Assembly (NCBI GenBank): GCA_943788935.1
Contig: CALSSE010000006.1
Span: 62,001 to 126,000, forward strand
Direction of reading: 5' to 3'
Length of the DNA stretch: 64,000 nt
Source: an uncultured bacterium
Lineage (GTDB): Bacteria; Myxococcota_A; Bradymonadia; UBA7976; VGTA01
Under the pieces are notes generated by a model that was not told where the DNA came from, ran no database searches, and was given only the letters and a program-made list of their open reading frames with translations. Below, in pieces: positions 7,864 through 17,481 of this stretch; within the stretch, counting starts at the first letter, position 1; each line of letters begins with the position of its first letter. The translations under genes and the position numbers were made by a program.

Positions 7864-9462
7864 ATGCCTGAGATTAACATGGAGACAGTGACCAGACCTT
7901 ATCTGTATATTAATGATCAGAAGGTCTTGCTGGGTGAGGTCAGCCCGACGACGACCCTCCTGCGATTCTTGAGAGATTATTTAGGATTAACGGGGACTAA
8001 AGAGGGCTGTGCTGAAGGTGATTGTGGCGCCTGTACAGTGATCGCTTATGAGCCGCAGAGCGACTCCAATGAGCAGGCGAGCTATCGAGCGCTTAATTCT
8101 TGTCTTTTACTGACCCCCACTCTTCATGGTCGTCGTATTTACACTGTCGAGGGACTCGTCACTCGTCAACGAGGGGGATTAGGCTGTGGGCTCGGTCAAG
8201 AGAGTGATGCCGAGGCTCACCCTGTCCAGACCGCCCTTGTAGAGCGTTTGGGCTCTCAATGTGGTTACTGCACGCCAGGGGTGATCATGTCGATGGCAGA
8301 AGCGTGTTATCGAACAGATATCTCTGAGCCATGGCAAGTCGATGACCAGCTTTGTGGTAACCTCTGTCGTTGCACTGGCTATAGGCCCATTCAAGAGGCG
8401 ACGGAGGCGGTCGTCGGTCTGAGACCATCGGGACCGCTCCTTGATCGCCTAGAGCGAGCGGAGTCGCCTGATGACCTTCAAGGTCGGCAAGCCACGATGA
8501 CTCATCATCAACAACAGCAGCGGTTTTATCGACCGACCGATCTGAGCACGTTGTGGTCTATGTGGGCGGAAGATCCGCGGGCGGAGCTCGTGGCGGGCGG
8601 GACTGATTTAGGGTTGAGGATCACTAAGGCTTTCGAAGTGATCACCTCTCTGATCTCCATTGACCAAGTGAGAGAGCTACGAGAAGTGAAGATGACCGAT
8701 GATGGCTATTGGTCTATTGGAGCCGCGGTGCCGCTCAGTGATGTAGAGAGGCTCGCTAAAGACCAAGCGCCGGCGCTTGAGCGGATGCTTAGGTTTTTTG
8801 GCGCTCGGCAGATCAAGAATAGAGGGACACTCGGCGGTAATCTATGTACCGCTAGCCCTATTGGGGATACGCCGCCGGTCTTATTAGCATTAGGAGCCCG
8901 TCTACGGCTCGCTTCTGCTTCTGGTGAGCGCCTCATCGCCATCGATGACTTCTTTATCGGCTATCGACAGACCGCCCTTCAGCCAGGAGAGCTTCTCATT
9001 GCCATTGAGGTGCCGCCGCCATCAGAGGTGGGAGAGACTCATCAACGAGCGTTTAAGGTGTCTAAGCGACAGGAGCTAGATATCAGCTCAATCTCTGCCT
9101 GTATGTCTCTCACCCTAATGGAGCGTGAAGTGAACGGGCAGCAAGAGCGCTATGTAAGAGAGGTGAGGCTCGCTTATGGAGGGATGGCAGCGACTCCGCT
9201 TCGAGCTCATCAAGCCGAGCAGGCTCTCCTTAATCAAGCGTGGACTGTGGAGACTATAGAGCAGGCGATTAAGGCTCTCGATCAAGACTTTACTCCGATC
9301 ACGGATCATAGAGCGAGCGCTTGGTATAGACAACAAGTCGCTCAAAATCTCCTCAGAGGGTTTTGGCTAGAGGTCAGTCAAGGTGCGCCTGAGCGCCTCC
9401 CCTATCGTCCGAGCTCCACGCTCATCCTCAGCGACACTCAAGATCAAGGAGCGCGCTCATGA
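7864..9462 (+). CDS. xdhA: xanthine dehydrogenase small subunit (2Fe-2S and FAD domains)
   Basis: A 532-residue protein. The N-terminal 2Fe-2S domain has C49, C54, C57 (KEGCAEGDCGACTV) and C80. The second, helical 2Fe-2S domain has C133/C136 (SQCGYCTPG) and C168/C170 (CGNLCRCTGYRP). An FAD-binding domain starts near residue 210: AELVAGGTDLGLR and NRGTLGGNLCTASPIGDTPP contact FAD in homologues. A CO-dehydrogenase flavoprotein C-terminal domain ends the protein. It passes electrons from the molybdenum site of the partner subunit to FAD and NAD+. It overlaps the next gene by 4 bp (ATGA), which indicates translational coupling. No maturation gene (xdhC) lies nearby. Confidence 0.95.
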   Translation: MPEINMETVTRPYLYINDQKVLLGEVSPTTTLLRFLRDYLGLTGTKEGCAEGDCGACTVIAYEPQSDSNEQASYRALNSCLLLTPTLHGRRIYTVEGLVTRQRGGLGCGLGQESDAEAHPVQTALVERLGSQCGYCTPGVIMSMAEACYRTDISEPWQVDDQLCGNLCRCTGYRPIQEATEAVVGLRPSGPLLDRLERAESPDDLQGRQATMTHHQQQQRFYRPTDLSTLWSMWAEDPRAELVAGGTDLGLRITKAFEVITSLISIDQVRELREVKMTDDGYWSIGAAVPLSDVERLAKDQAPALERMLRFFGARQIKNRGTLGGNLCTASPIGDTPPVLLALGARLRLASASGERLIAIDDFFIGYRQTALQPGELLIAIEVPPPSEVGETHQRAFKVSKRQELDISSISACMSLTLMEREVNGQQERYVREVRLAYGGMAATPLRAHQAEQALLNQAWTVETIEQAIKALDQDFTPITDHRASAWYRQQVAQNLLRGFWLEVSQGAPERLPYRPSSTLILSDTQDQGARS

Positions 9463-11855
9463 ATCATCAATCACCGCTGACCCCTCCCTCCACACCTTCA
9501 ATGGAGGTGAGTCCTCTTCACCGTAACGCGCTTCATGAGAGTGGTATACTACACGCCAAAGGTGAGGCTCGATATGTAGATGACCTTCCTCTTCCTCCTC
9601 ACACGCTGTGGGCGTGGCCAGTTCTCTCTACGAAAGCTTACGCGAAATTAGAGTCAATTGACCTCGGACAAGCACTAGAGCTTGAAGGCGTCGCGGCGGT
9701 TCTCACCGCCGGTGACGTTCCAGGAATAAATGACGCTTCGGCATTCGCGCATGATGAGCCCTTACTCGCTCACGACTATGTTCGCTATGTAGGTCACCCG
9801 GTGGCGTGTGTATATGCCGATAGCTTAAAAGCGTGTCGAGCGGCAGCGGCTTTGGTGAAGGTAGAGTATTCAGCGGCTGCTGATCGCCCTATTCTTAGCA
9901 TCCGAGAGTCGATTGAACGGGATGCTTACCATGGTACACCTCACCTGATGAAGCGTGGGGATGTGAAGAGAGCGATCGCTGAATCCGACCTTGAGCTGAG
10001 CGGTGAGTTTGACAGTGGCGCTCAAGATCACTTCTACTTAGAGACTCATGCAGCGCTCTGCGTGCCGCTAGAGCGAGGACGCTATCAGATCTACTCTTCG
10101 ACACAACACCCCTCAGAGGTACAAGCGAAAGTCGCTGAGGTTTTAGATCTACGTCGCTCATCAATCTGTGTAGAAGCGCCCCGTATGGGGGGAGGTTTTG
10201 GAGGGAAAGAGACTCAAGGCGCTCACATCGCCATGCTCTCAGCCTTAGGCTCTTATGTGACGGGGCGACCGGTTAAACTGTGGCTTAACCGTGATCAAGA
10301 TATGATGATGACCGGTAAGCGACACCCTTTCTATTCACGCTATCGAGCGGGTTTCAGCGCCGAAGGTGACCTGCTCGGTTTACAAGTCGAGGTGTATGCT
10401 AATGGTGGGTGGGCAGAGGATCTCTCTAGCGCTATCCTCGATCGCTGCCTATTCCACCTAGATAACCCCTATTATATCCCAACCTTACGTTTTGAGGGGA
10501 AGATCGCTAAAACAAACCTACCTTCAAATACCGCCTTTAGAGGCTTTGGTGGACCCCAAGGCGCGCTGATCATCGAGGAGGTGATGAATCGCGCTGCTGA
10601 GCGACTAAAGATAGAACCCGCGGCGTTGAAGAGGCGTAATTTCTATGGAGAGGCGCCTCGTAACCTCACACCGTATTGGCAGCCGGTACTCGCTGATCGG
10701 TCAGCGAGGATCTTCGATGAGCTGACCGCTTCGGCTCATTATCAAAAACGACGGTCAGAGATCGATCAGTGGAACCAGCAACATCCATGGGTAAAGCGAG
10801 GGATCGCCTATCAAGCGGTTAAGTTTGGGATCTCTTTCACCGCCAGTCATCTCAACCAAGCGGGTGCTTTGGTGATGATTTATGCGGATGGGAGCGTACA
10901 ACTCAACCATGGGGGGACTGAGATGGGGCAAGGGTTGCATACCAAGATGCTCACCATCTGCGCTCATGAACTCGGGGTGAGTTTAGATCATATTCGAATG
11001 ATGAACACCGCGACCGATAAAGTACCTAATACTTCAGCGACTGCAGCCTCTAGCGGGGCAGATCTTAATGGTCAAGCGGTCGCCGTAGCCTGCCGAACTC
11101 TGATCGCTCGTCTTCGTCCGGTAGCGGCTAAAGTCTTTGGTTTCGCTGATGTGGAAGCTGAAGCCGCTCAAGTACACTTTGAGGGGGGGCGGGTGAGTCA
11201 CCCTAAGCGAGCGAAGACCCTCAGCTTTGATGAGGTCGCTCAGGCGGCCTATATGTCTCAGATCTCGCTGTCAGCGAATGGATTTTATCGAACCCCTGAT
11301 ATCACTTATTATCGTGATGAGGGGAGAGGGAAGCCCTTTCATTATTTCGCTTATGGCGGGGCGGTCATTGAGGTAGAATTGAACGGTTTAACCGGTGAAC
11401 ATCGCCTCACTCAAGTCGATATTCTCCATGACGTAGGACGTTCTCTTGTTCCCTCGATTGATCGTGGTCAAGTAGAGGGTGGATTTATTCAAGGGCTAGG
11501 CTGGCTCACCCGTGAAGAGCTGCGTTTCTCGGATGATGGTCGTCTTTTGACTCACTCACCAGACACGTACAAGATCCCCTCTCTCGGTGACGCTCCAAAG
11601 CGGTTTAAGGTGGCGCTACTCAGCGATGCTGATCAGCCTGAAGTGATCCATGGAAGTAAGGCGGTCGGTGAGCCTCCCTTTTTGCTCGCGCTCGGCGTCT
11701 TGGGCGCTCTGCGTCATGCGGTTGGAAGCTACCATGAGGAGGGGGTGGTGGAGTCTCTACCCATCCCCTGTACCCCAGAAGCGATCCTCTCTTCGATCGC
11801 TGTCGCTCAAGGAGAGCTCAGCGCCGCTGAAGCTCTCCTCAGAGCAAAGGGATAA
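9459..11855 (+). CDS. xdhB: xanthine dehydrogenase molybdenum-binding subunit
   Basis: A 798-residue protein. EARYVDDLPLP opens the family's N-terminal alpha/beta-hammerhead domain. QDHFYLETHAAL and APRMGGGFGGKE (about residues 236-247) match molybdopterin-binding stretches. Substrate-site residues of true xanthine dehydrogenases are kept: Glu in HGGTEMGQGLHTKM (E488), Arg in AFRGFGGPQG (R361) and the base-catalyst Glu in GSKAVGEPPF (E738). This favours hypoxanthine/xanthine oxidation over aldehyde or CO chemistry. It forms the complex with the upstream FeS/FAD subunit. The start overlaps that gene's stop (ATGA at 9459). Confidence 0.95.
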   Translation: MNHQSPLTPPSTPSMEVSPLHRNALHESGILHAKGEARYVDDLPLPPHTLWAWPVLSTKAYAKLESIDLGQALELEGVAAVLTAGDVPGINDASAFAHDEPLLAHDYVRYVGHPVACVYADSLKACRAAAALVKVEYSAAADRPILSIRESIERDAYHGTPHLMKRGDVKRAIAESDLELSGEFDSGAQDHFYLETHAALCVPLERGRYQIYSSTQHPSEVQAKVAEVLDLRRSSICVEAPRMGGGFGGKETQGAHIAMLSALGSYVTGRPVKLWLNRDQDMMMTGKRHPFYSRYRAGFSAEGDLLGLQVEVYANGGWAEDLSSAILDRCLFHLDNPYYIPTLRFEGKIAKTNLPSNTAFRGFGGPQGALIIEEVMNRAAERLKIEPAALKRRNFYGEAPRNLTPYWQPVLADRSARIFDELTASAHYQKRRSEIDQWNQQHPWVKRGIAYQAVKFGISFTASHLNQAGALVMIYADGSVQLNHGGTEMGQGLHTKMLTICAHELGVSLDHIRMMNTATDKVPNTSATAASSGADLNGQAVAVACRTLIARLRPVAAKVFGFADVEAEAAQVHFEGGRVSHPKRAKTLSFDEVAQAAYMSQISLSANGFYRTPDITYYRDEGRGKPFHYFAYGGAVIEVELNGLTGEHRLTQVDILHDVGRSLVPSIDRGQVEGGFIQGLGWLTREELRFSDDGRLLTHSPDTYKIPSLGDAPKRFKVALLSDADQPEVIHGSKAVGEPPFLLALGVLGALRHAVGSYHEEGVVESLPIPCTPEAILSSIAVAQGELSAAEALLRAKG

Positions 11856-11873
11856 GAGATAAGAGATGAGCGC

Positions 11874-12638
11874 TCAGGGTATGCGATAGCTAAAGAGAGC
11901 GATGATAGAGAAGCCGCTATCATTGATGAGATCGGTATTTATAGCGATACCAGCATCCATGATACGTCGAATCGCATAGAGCGCTCTCAGATCCATAGGG
12001 ATCGCGTCAGCGATGCTTACCGTATTTCCTGAGCCGCCGCTGAAGAGACGGGTGTCAGCTCTCAAGTTAAGTCGCTTATTTACTTGAATGGCGACTCCGA
12101 TAGGAACATTGATACGAGTCGTCACCTCTTCACCAAAGGAGAGAGATAGGATATTTTCACCGGTATGTAACGCCCACATCTTGTTGAGGCGGTAGCGAGT
12201 GGCGACGCCAGCGCTCAAACCGGAGAGGACATCACTCTCATCGCTGAAAGTGAGGGGAATCTCAACCTGAGCTGCCAGCGAGAGCCCTTTTCGTTTACCA
12301 GCTAGCTTATAAGCACCTCTTAAACCAAAACCTGAGTTCCAGTCGAGGTCGGGAGAGAGGTTGAGACCTGTCGTACCCCCAACTTCTAGTCCCTTTGTGA
12401 TGCCATGAGCAAAACCCACTCCAAGCATTGAACTGTTTATTGACTTGTTGTTGACCTCAACCGAGGTGATCGAGAGCGCTCCGCTCACTTGACTCATTCC
12501 TTGAGGAAGGATGAGTGGTCTCGCGTTGACTTTAAGGGGGTAGCGTCTCTTCTGACCACGCTTCTTTTTTGCCTCCACTCCAGTGGGAAGGGCGATGATG
12601 AGCATCAATAGCCCTATGAATAGTTTAAGTGATTTCAA
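11874..12638 (-). CDS. exported beta-barrel-like outer-membrane protein
   Basis: About 254 residues. TTG 12638 is the best start: AGGAG sits 7 nt upstream and it yields a clean signal peptide (MKSLKLFIGLLMLIIALPTG, cut after VEA). A GTG at 12653 is the longer alternative but has no ribosome binding site and contains the AGGAG itself. A Lys/Arg-rich stretch (KKKRGQKRR) follows. The remainder alternates polar and hydrophobic residues with many Gly (LGVGFAHGITKGLEVGGTTGLNL, split into strands) and ends SYRIP, as in transmembrane barrels. No specific family recognised. It converges on xdhB with an 18-bp gap. Confidence 0.65.
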   Translation of the reverse strand: MKSLKLFIGLLMLIIALPTGVEAKKKRGQKRRYPLKVNARPLILPQGMSQVSGALSITSVEVNNKSINSSMLGVGFAHGITKGLEVGGTTGLNLSPDLDWNSGFGLRGAYKLAGKRKGLSLAAQVEIPLTFSDESDVLSGLSAGVATRYRLNKMWALHTGENILSLSFGEEVTTRINVPIGVAIQVNKRLNLRADTRLFSGGSGNTVSIADAIPMDLRALYAIRRIMDAGIAINTDLINDSGFSIIALFSYRIP

Positions 12639-12865
12639 TGAGAAGCTCCTCACATTAAGGTTATATTACTGGCGAGTTAATCTAGACTATCATCAAGTAT
12701 GTAAAGCGGTGATGTAAAGTCTTAATGAGACTCCCAAAATATGATTCCATATTTCATTGATACATACTTTTCTGATCAAGTCGAAAAGCTCTCTTTCCAT
12801 TAATGGAGTATGGGCAGAGTCACACAATACATCCTTATTTCCTATTTGAGGGAGGAGAGAGATTC

Positions 12866-15800
12866 ATGATGAATATACTCTTGAGTCGATACTTATGGCT
12901 TCAAGCGCTAACCTATATGTCTGTTATGGTTCTCTCTATCGCTTGCGAGCCAACCGATCCTCAGCAGATTGAGTCAGAGATAGCGGGCGAGGCGGATATG
13001 GCGGGCGAGGCGGATATGGCGGGCGAGGCGGATATGGCGGGCGAGGCGGATATGGCGGGCGAGGCGGATATGGCGGGCGAGGCGGATATGGCGGGCGAGG
13101 CGGATATGGCGGGCGAGGCATGTGCAGACGGTTACAGTGATCATGACCAAGACTCTAGCACCCCCTGTGCCCCACTGTGGGCCGCTCCTCTTATTGACGG
13201 AGAGCTCAATGATTGGGCTTGGATCGGTGATCGATATGAGACGATCCTCTCGGTGACGAGTGAAGACCCTCAGCCTTTACGTTATGAATGGGGCTACGAT
13301 GAGACGGTATCGGTTGAGCTCGTCGGAGAGGGGGCCAGGTTAGTGATTCCTATGGTGAGTGGATATCATCGGGAGACGATTTCTCTGATACTCACAGTGA
13401 CAGACTCGCTCGGTCAGACGGGTGAAGCGATCATAACTTTAGAGCTTATAGACCGAATAGAAGAGGCGATCGAGAGCGGGGACCCTCGCCATTTACTTGA
13501 TGATGAGCGATCTCTACTCGAACGCGTTATCTCTGAATCGAGTGATATCGAAAGCGAACATATTGACTTGCTCAGTGCTCTCTATGGTGATCTCGAAGTG
13601 ATCTATAACCCGACGCGTCACTCTCAATATTTTACACCACTCGGTTTAAGCTCAGCGCTCCCATTGATCACGGGGCAAGGGGGGAAGCAGCTCGCCTCTA
13701 TTACTCAGAGAGGTACGTTGAGAGCAGCTGCTTTTGGGAGCGATATACTCAGCGGTGCTGACCGTGGTGATTTTGTCAGTATCGAGCCCATGATAGATCG
13801 CCTCTTACGTTGGTTAGTCGGTGAAGAGCTCGAGAGCCTCTCGGGTCCGATCGATATGATAGCTTGGGGAGCTCAAGAGGTCAGAATCGTTGGCTTAAGT
13901 GAAGGGTCAGCACAGCAGAGTATGAGTTATCTCCGAGACGGATTTCCCACTTGGAGTATTGAGGTGTGTCCTCTGACAGAGAGGATCATAGGCGATGAGG
14001 AGGGGGAGAGTTTAGAGACATGTTTAGGTGACGCTGACTTGGTGATCGTCGGTACGCAGGGAGTGAGTGATGAACAACAGTATATGACAGCGATACAGGC
14101 GACTGTGGATCGATCAGTTCCTCTCCTTTACACCCATCAGCATAGTTGGAATAGCGCTTCGGTGACCCGTCCACTTCTAGCCTTGATTGGGCTCTCGATA
14201 CAAGGGCCTGGAGGGCCTGGGAACTACTTCGCTCGAGATCAAGCTGACTGGTTAAACGCCATAGAGATGTTAGAGAGTGTGAGCGAGATCGCTGGGGTGA
14301 CGGTTATGGCTACTCGCTTTCTGAATGGGGAGTTCACCCTCGACCTTGATCAATGTTCGAGCAATTGTGGGGAGTATGTCGCTTATCAAGAGAGCTTTGG
14401 TCGCGCTGCTCAACTCCTCCGATCGAGTAATCGAGGGCTCTCTCAGAGAGGGGCTCGCTTATTCGATCTCGAGGGGGAGAGACTCCACAAGCTCTTGGTG
14501 CTGCTCGGCGATCTCTGGCGGAGACAGGTCAGTTTCCCTATGGATAGACTTATTACGCCTGTAGATCTCTTTCTGCGCTCTTACTTCGCTGACCATGCTC
14601 ACCTCATTCATCGATCGGTGAACCCGGCTTCAGCAGATCTTGGGGATTTCTCTCGCGAAGATTTTTCACATGTTACCCCCGAGACGGTGAGCCTAACTTA
14701 TGTCTCTAAACCGCCTTTTCGGTCCGCTCAAGTCTACGCGATCCCCGGACAATCATTTACTGTGACTCGACTCGATGAGGAGCAGGGGCTCGATATTCAG
14801 ATACAGATCAATAGCTTACGAGAGGGGTCAGTACACGAGTTTGATGATTATGGCTATACACGACCTAAGTATATGGCTTCTGCACCCATTCCGCTCCCTG
14901 TAGGGCAGAGCTTGACCCTCACCTCCGCTTATGGAGGGATTGTTCACTTACGTTTCTCCGCGAGTGGTCAAGAGACCTCGCTGCGCTTTGAGGGAGTTGG
15001 ACGACACCCGGTGTGGCTTTCGATCGATGATGACCTCAGCTTCCCGGAGGCTGTGAATGGAGGAGATTACGATTGGGCGGAGATCATCACCCCCCATTTC
15101 GAGATTCACTCTACACGAGAGAAGATGATCGAGACTCTCGCTCATCCGCTCGCGACTTCTGGGAGCGAGATCGCCTCGCTGATCAATACCTATCATCATG
15201 GCTATTCATTGGCTCTGGCTGGGTACCAAGGACCCGATATTATCAGCATCCCCGAGATCGTTGATTACGTTGAAGAGAGAGGATGGCCTCTCCCCGAGCG
15301 AGATATCGTACAGCACTTCAACGCCGATAAGCCCACGTGCGGATATGGTTGCTCTGGTAACCCATATGACGCGGGGTGGTCTTTTAGTCCCCTCGGACAC
15401 GGTGATCTTCACGAAGTCGGTCATAACCATGAGCGAGGGCTGTTTAAGTTCGATGGCCGTGAAGGACACGCCACGACCAATTTTTATGCTTATTTCCCTA
15501 AACAACAACATGCGCTTGATCATGACTTAATTCCTGAATGTCAGAATCTCCCCTTTCGAGAGTTATTTGACTTACTGCAAGATGCTCATAACCAACCCGA
15601 CTCCTTCTCCTCTATGGGTGAGAATGCCTCCCTAAACGGATGGTCTCAAGGGGTAACAGTGATGATTCAGGCCCTGATGATGGCAGAGCGATTGGGAGTC
15701 GTAGAGAGAGGTTGGCACTTGATTGGCCGACTCCACGCGCATGAGCGAGCTTTCCGAGAGGCTCGTGGTGATGATGCTCAGTGGATCGCGCTTCGGTCGA

Positions 15801-16513
15801 GTCTTGGCCTAGCGTCTCTTAGTCGACAAGAGGCGAACACTCTCAGCAACAATGACTATCTCTTCGCTGCGCTCAGTGCGGTTACTGGTCTCAATTATCA
15901 AAATTATTTTGAGATGTGGGGCTTGGAAATCTCTCCAACTCTCCAGTGGAGCATGTTGAATTTGGGCTATCCAATGGCACCTAGAGTATATTATAGCGCC
16001 GAGCCACAGGGGGCATGCGATCTATGGGATGCTCGCGAGATAGAGATTGATGGGAGGAGCTTATGGATCGATCTCAGCGAGATTCAAAGAGTCAATGTAG
16101 ACCTTGGAGCTCCCTTCCTCTCGGAGCCTTATACCTCTGAGGAATCCTCGGTCTACTTTCTCACTCTCGATGATGACATCGGACCGAGTCAGCGTCTATG
16201 GTGGGGAAGCGATGGACAAGTCACGGAGCTTGCTGTTCCTATAATGCATCAAGAGAGCGAAGAGTCAGCGACCTTGGTCGTTGATGCTTATCAACAGCGC
16301 TGTCAATCCTTGATCACCTTCAACGCTGGTCGAGTGGGCGGGTGTGAACATCGCCTCTCTCTTAGCGTAGATCCACAAAAAAATAGCTCATTGTTATCGG
16401 GGCTCTATCAGACCGCTGAAGAGCTCCCTCTGCTCATACAGGCGTGGCGTTGGCATGCCCCTGTGGAGCTGATCGACACCTTGGCGCTCGATCTTAGCTA
16501 TACGATACCTTGA
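12866..16513 (+). CDS. ImpA-like M60 metalloprotease, lipoprotein
   Basis: ATG 12866 is chosen because GGAGGAGAG lies 6 nt upstream and a lipoprotein signal follows (lipobox LSIAC). An upstream in-frame start at 12803 lacks both. The 1215-residue protein has seven perfect AGEADM repeats just after the lipid anchor. A D-rich C-x-D segment and an Ig-like domain follow (about residues 85-200). The middle region (RLLRWLVGEEL, IDMIAWGAQE, QSFTVTRLDEEQG) looks like the N-terminal part of ImpA-type proteases. The peptidase M60 zinc motif HEVGH is at 849-853, in LHEVGHNHERG. Family members cleave O-glycosylated glycoproteins such as mucins; here an extracellular, lipid-tethered glycoprotease is inferred. 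Confidence 0.8.
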   Translation: MMNILLSRYLWLQALTYMSVMVLSIACEPTDPQQIESEIAGEADMAGEADMAGEADMAGEADMAGEADMAGEADMAGEADMAGEACADGYSDHDQDSSTPCAPLWAAPLIDGELNDWAWIGDRYETILSVTSEDPQPLRYEWGYDETVSVELVGEGARLVIPMVSGYHRETISLILTVTDSLGQTGEAIITLELIDRIEEAIESGDPRHLLDDERSLLERVISESSDIESEHIDLLSALYGDLEVIYNPTRHSQYFTPLGLSSALPLITGQGGKQLASITQRGTLRAAAFGSDILSGADRGDFVSIEPMIDRLLRWLVGEELESLSGPIDMIAWGAQEVRIVGLSEGSAQQSMSYLRDGFPTWSIEVCPLTERIIGDEEGESLETCLGDADLVIVGTQGVSDEQQYMTAIQATVDRSVPLLYTHQHSWNSASVTRPLLALIGLSIQGPGGPGNYFARDQADWLNAIEMLESVSEIAGVTVMATRFLNGEFTLDLDQCSSNCGEYVAYQESFGRAAQLLRSSNRGLSQRGARLFDLEGERLHKLLVLLGDLWRRQVSFPMDRLITPVDLFLRSYFADHAHLIHRSVNPASADLGDFSREDFSHVTPETVSLTYVSKPPFRSAQVYAIPGQSFTVTRLDEEQGLDIQIQINSLREGSVHEFDDYGYTRPKYMASAPIPLPVGQSLTLTSAYGGIVHLRFSASGQETSLRFEGVGRHPVWLSIDDDLSFPEAVNGGDYDWAEIITPHFEIHSTREKMIETLAHPLATSGSEIASLINTYHHGYSLALAGYQGPDIISIPEIVDYVEERGWPLPERDIVQHFNADKPTCGYGCSGNPYDAGWSFSPLGHGDLHEVGHNHERGLFKFDGREGHATTNFYAYFPKQQHALDHDLIPECQNLPFRELFDLLQDAHNQPDSFSSMGENASLNGWSQGVTVMIQALMMAERLGVVERGWHLIGRLHAHERAFREARGDDAQWIALRSSLGLASLSRQEANTLSNNDYLFAALSAVTGLNYQNYFEMWGLEISPTLQWSMLNLGYPMAPRVYYSAEPQGACDLWDAREIEIDGRSLWIDLSEIQRVNVDLGAPFLSEPYTSEESSVYFLTLDDDIGPSQRLWWGSDGQVTELAVPIMHQESEESATLVVDAYQQRCQSLITFNAGRVGGCEHRLSLSVDPQKNSSLLSGLYQTAEELPLLIQAWRWHAPVELIDTLALDLSYTIP
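12983..13119 (+). repeat. 18-bp coding tandem repeat, 7 perfect copies plus partial
   Basis: The unit GCGGGCGAGGCGGATATG is repeated seven times without a mismatch from 12983 to 13108, then 11 bases of an eighth. It encodes AGEADM, an acidic linker directly after the lipidated Cys of the M60 protease. The perfect DNA identity points to recent slippage expansion, and the 18-bp unit keeps the frame. Confidence 0.97.
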
Positions 16514-16523
16514 GAAGAGCTGA

Positions 16524-17441
16524 TCAGATCTTTAAGCCACGTAGCGACTCGGAGGGTTCTCTAGCGAAATACCTTCCCCGCTCATCGATGCCTATTAGAG
16601 AGCTTGCATAACGGCTGTCATGGGTAAAAAATAGTCTACCTTGACGTTTGGAGAGATCATTGAGGAGGCGGCTCTTCTCTTCGATTAAGAGCTCAGGGAA
16701 GCGATCATAGCCCATCGTGATCGGCAAGTGAACCCAAGGGGCGCCGGGGATCAGATCTCCGCAAAAAACCATCGGAGCATGATCGCCTTTGATCTCCACC
16801 AAGAGCTGCCCTGGCGTGTGGCCATCACTCTCATGAAAATGGTAGTCAGCGCCGAGTGATGGGCTCTGCGATCCGCTAGGGACGACTTCAAGGCGACCGC
16901 TCTCCTCGAGGAGAGAGAGCAGCTCAGGGATAAAAGAGGCACGATCTCGGGCATGAGGGGTCTTGGCTCTCTCTAAGGCTCGCTCGCCGACGACATAGGT
17001 CGCTTGAGGGAAGGCGAGGGAGAGGGGGTGATCCTCTCGCCACTCTGAGAGGAGCCCTCCGGCGTGGTCAAAATGCAGATGAGAGAGAACGATAATATCG
17101 ATCTGCTCAGGTTTTAGACCGACCTCCTCTAGGCTCTGAAGGAGGACATGCGATGACTCTTGTACACCAAATCTAGACTTCATTTTTGGCTCAAAGAAAG
17201 CCCCTATGCCTGTCTCACAGAGGATATGACGGACCGACTGAACGTGAGGAGTCTCTGTATGAGACGAGGTCTCTTTGATCAAGAGACATCGGCAAGCGAG
17301 CGGGATACGATTATGATCATCGGGGGTGATCCATCTCGTCCACAGAGCCTTGGGAGCGTTGCCGAACATCGCTCCCCCATCCAGTCGCTGAGAATTCCCT
17401 AGGATGGACCAAAACTCACGGGTAACAGCTGTCATATTCAT
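16524..17441 (-). CDS. metallo-beta-lactamase fold hydrolase
   Basis: About 305 residues from ATG 17441; the open frame extends further upstream but would overlap the rseP 3' end and gives an implausible Ser-rich N-terminus. The zinc motif [10 protein letters not shown] supplies H121, H123, D125 and H126. [15 protein letters not shown] and FFTHDSRY supply the remaining His/Asp ligands, so both metal sites look complete. The domain resembles the lactonase/hydrolase group rather than true beta-lactamases. It lies 40 bp downstream of rseP on the same strand and may be co-transcribed. Substrate unknown. Confidence 0.85.
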   Translation of the reverse strand: MNMTAVTREFWSILGNSQRLDGGAMFGNAPKALWTRWITPDDHNRIPLACRCLLIKETSSHTETPHVQSVRHILCETGIGAFFEPKMKSRFGVQESSHVLLQSLEEVGLKPEQIDIIVLSHLHFDHAGGLLSEWREDHPLSLAFPQATYVVGERALERAKTPHARDRASFIPELLSLLEESGRLEVVPSGSQSPSLGADYHFHESDGHTPGQLLVEIKGDHAPMVFCGDLIPGAPWVHLPITMGYDRFPELLIEEKSRLLNDLSKRQGRLFFTHDSRYASSLIGIDERGRYFAREPSESLRGLKI

Positions 17442-17481
17442 CTCGCGCGGTGCAGGGACTCTCTTCGATGAGAAGCTCGTT

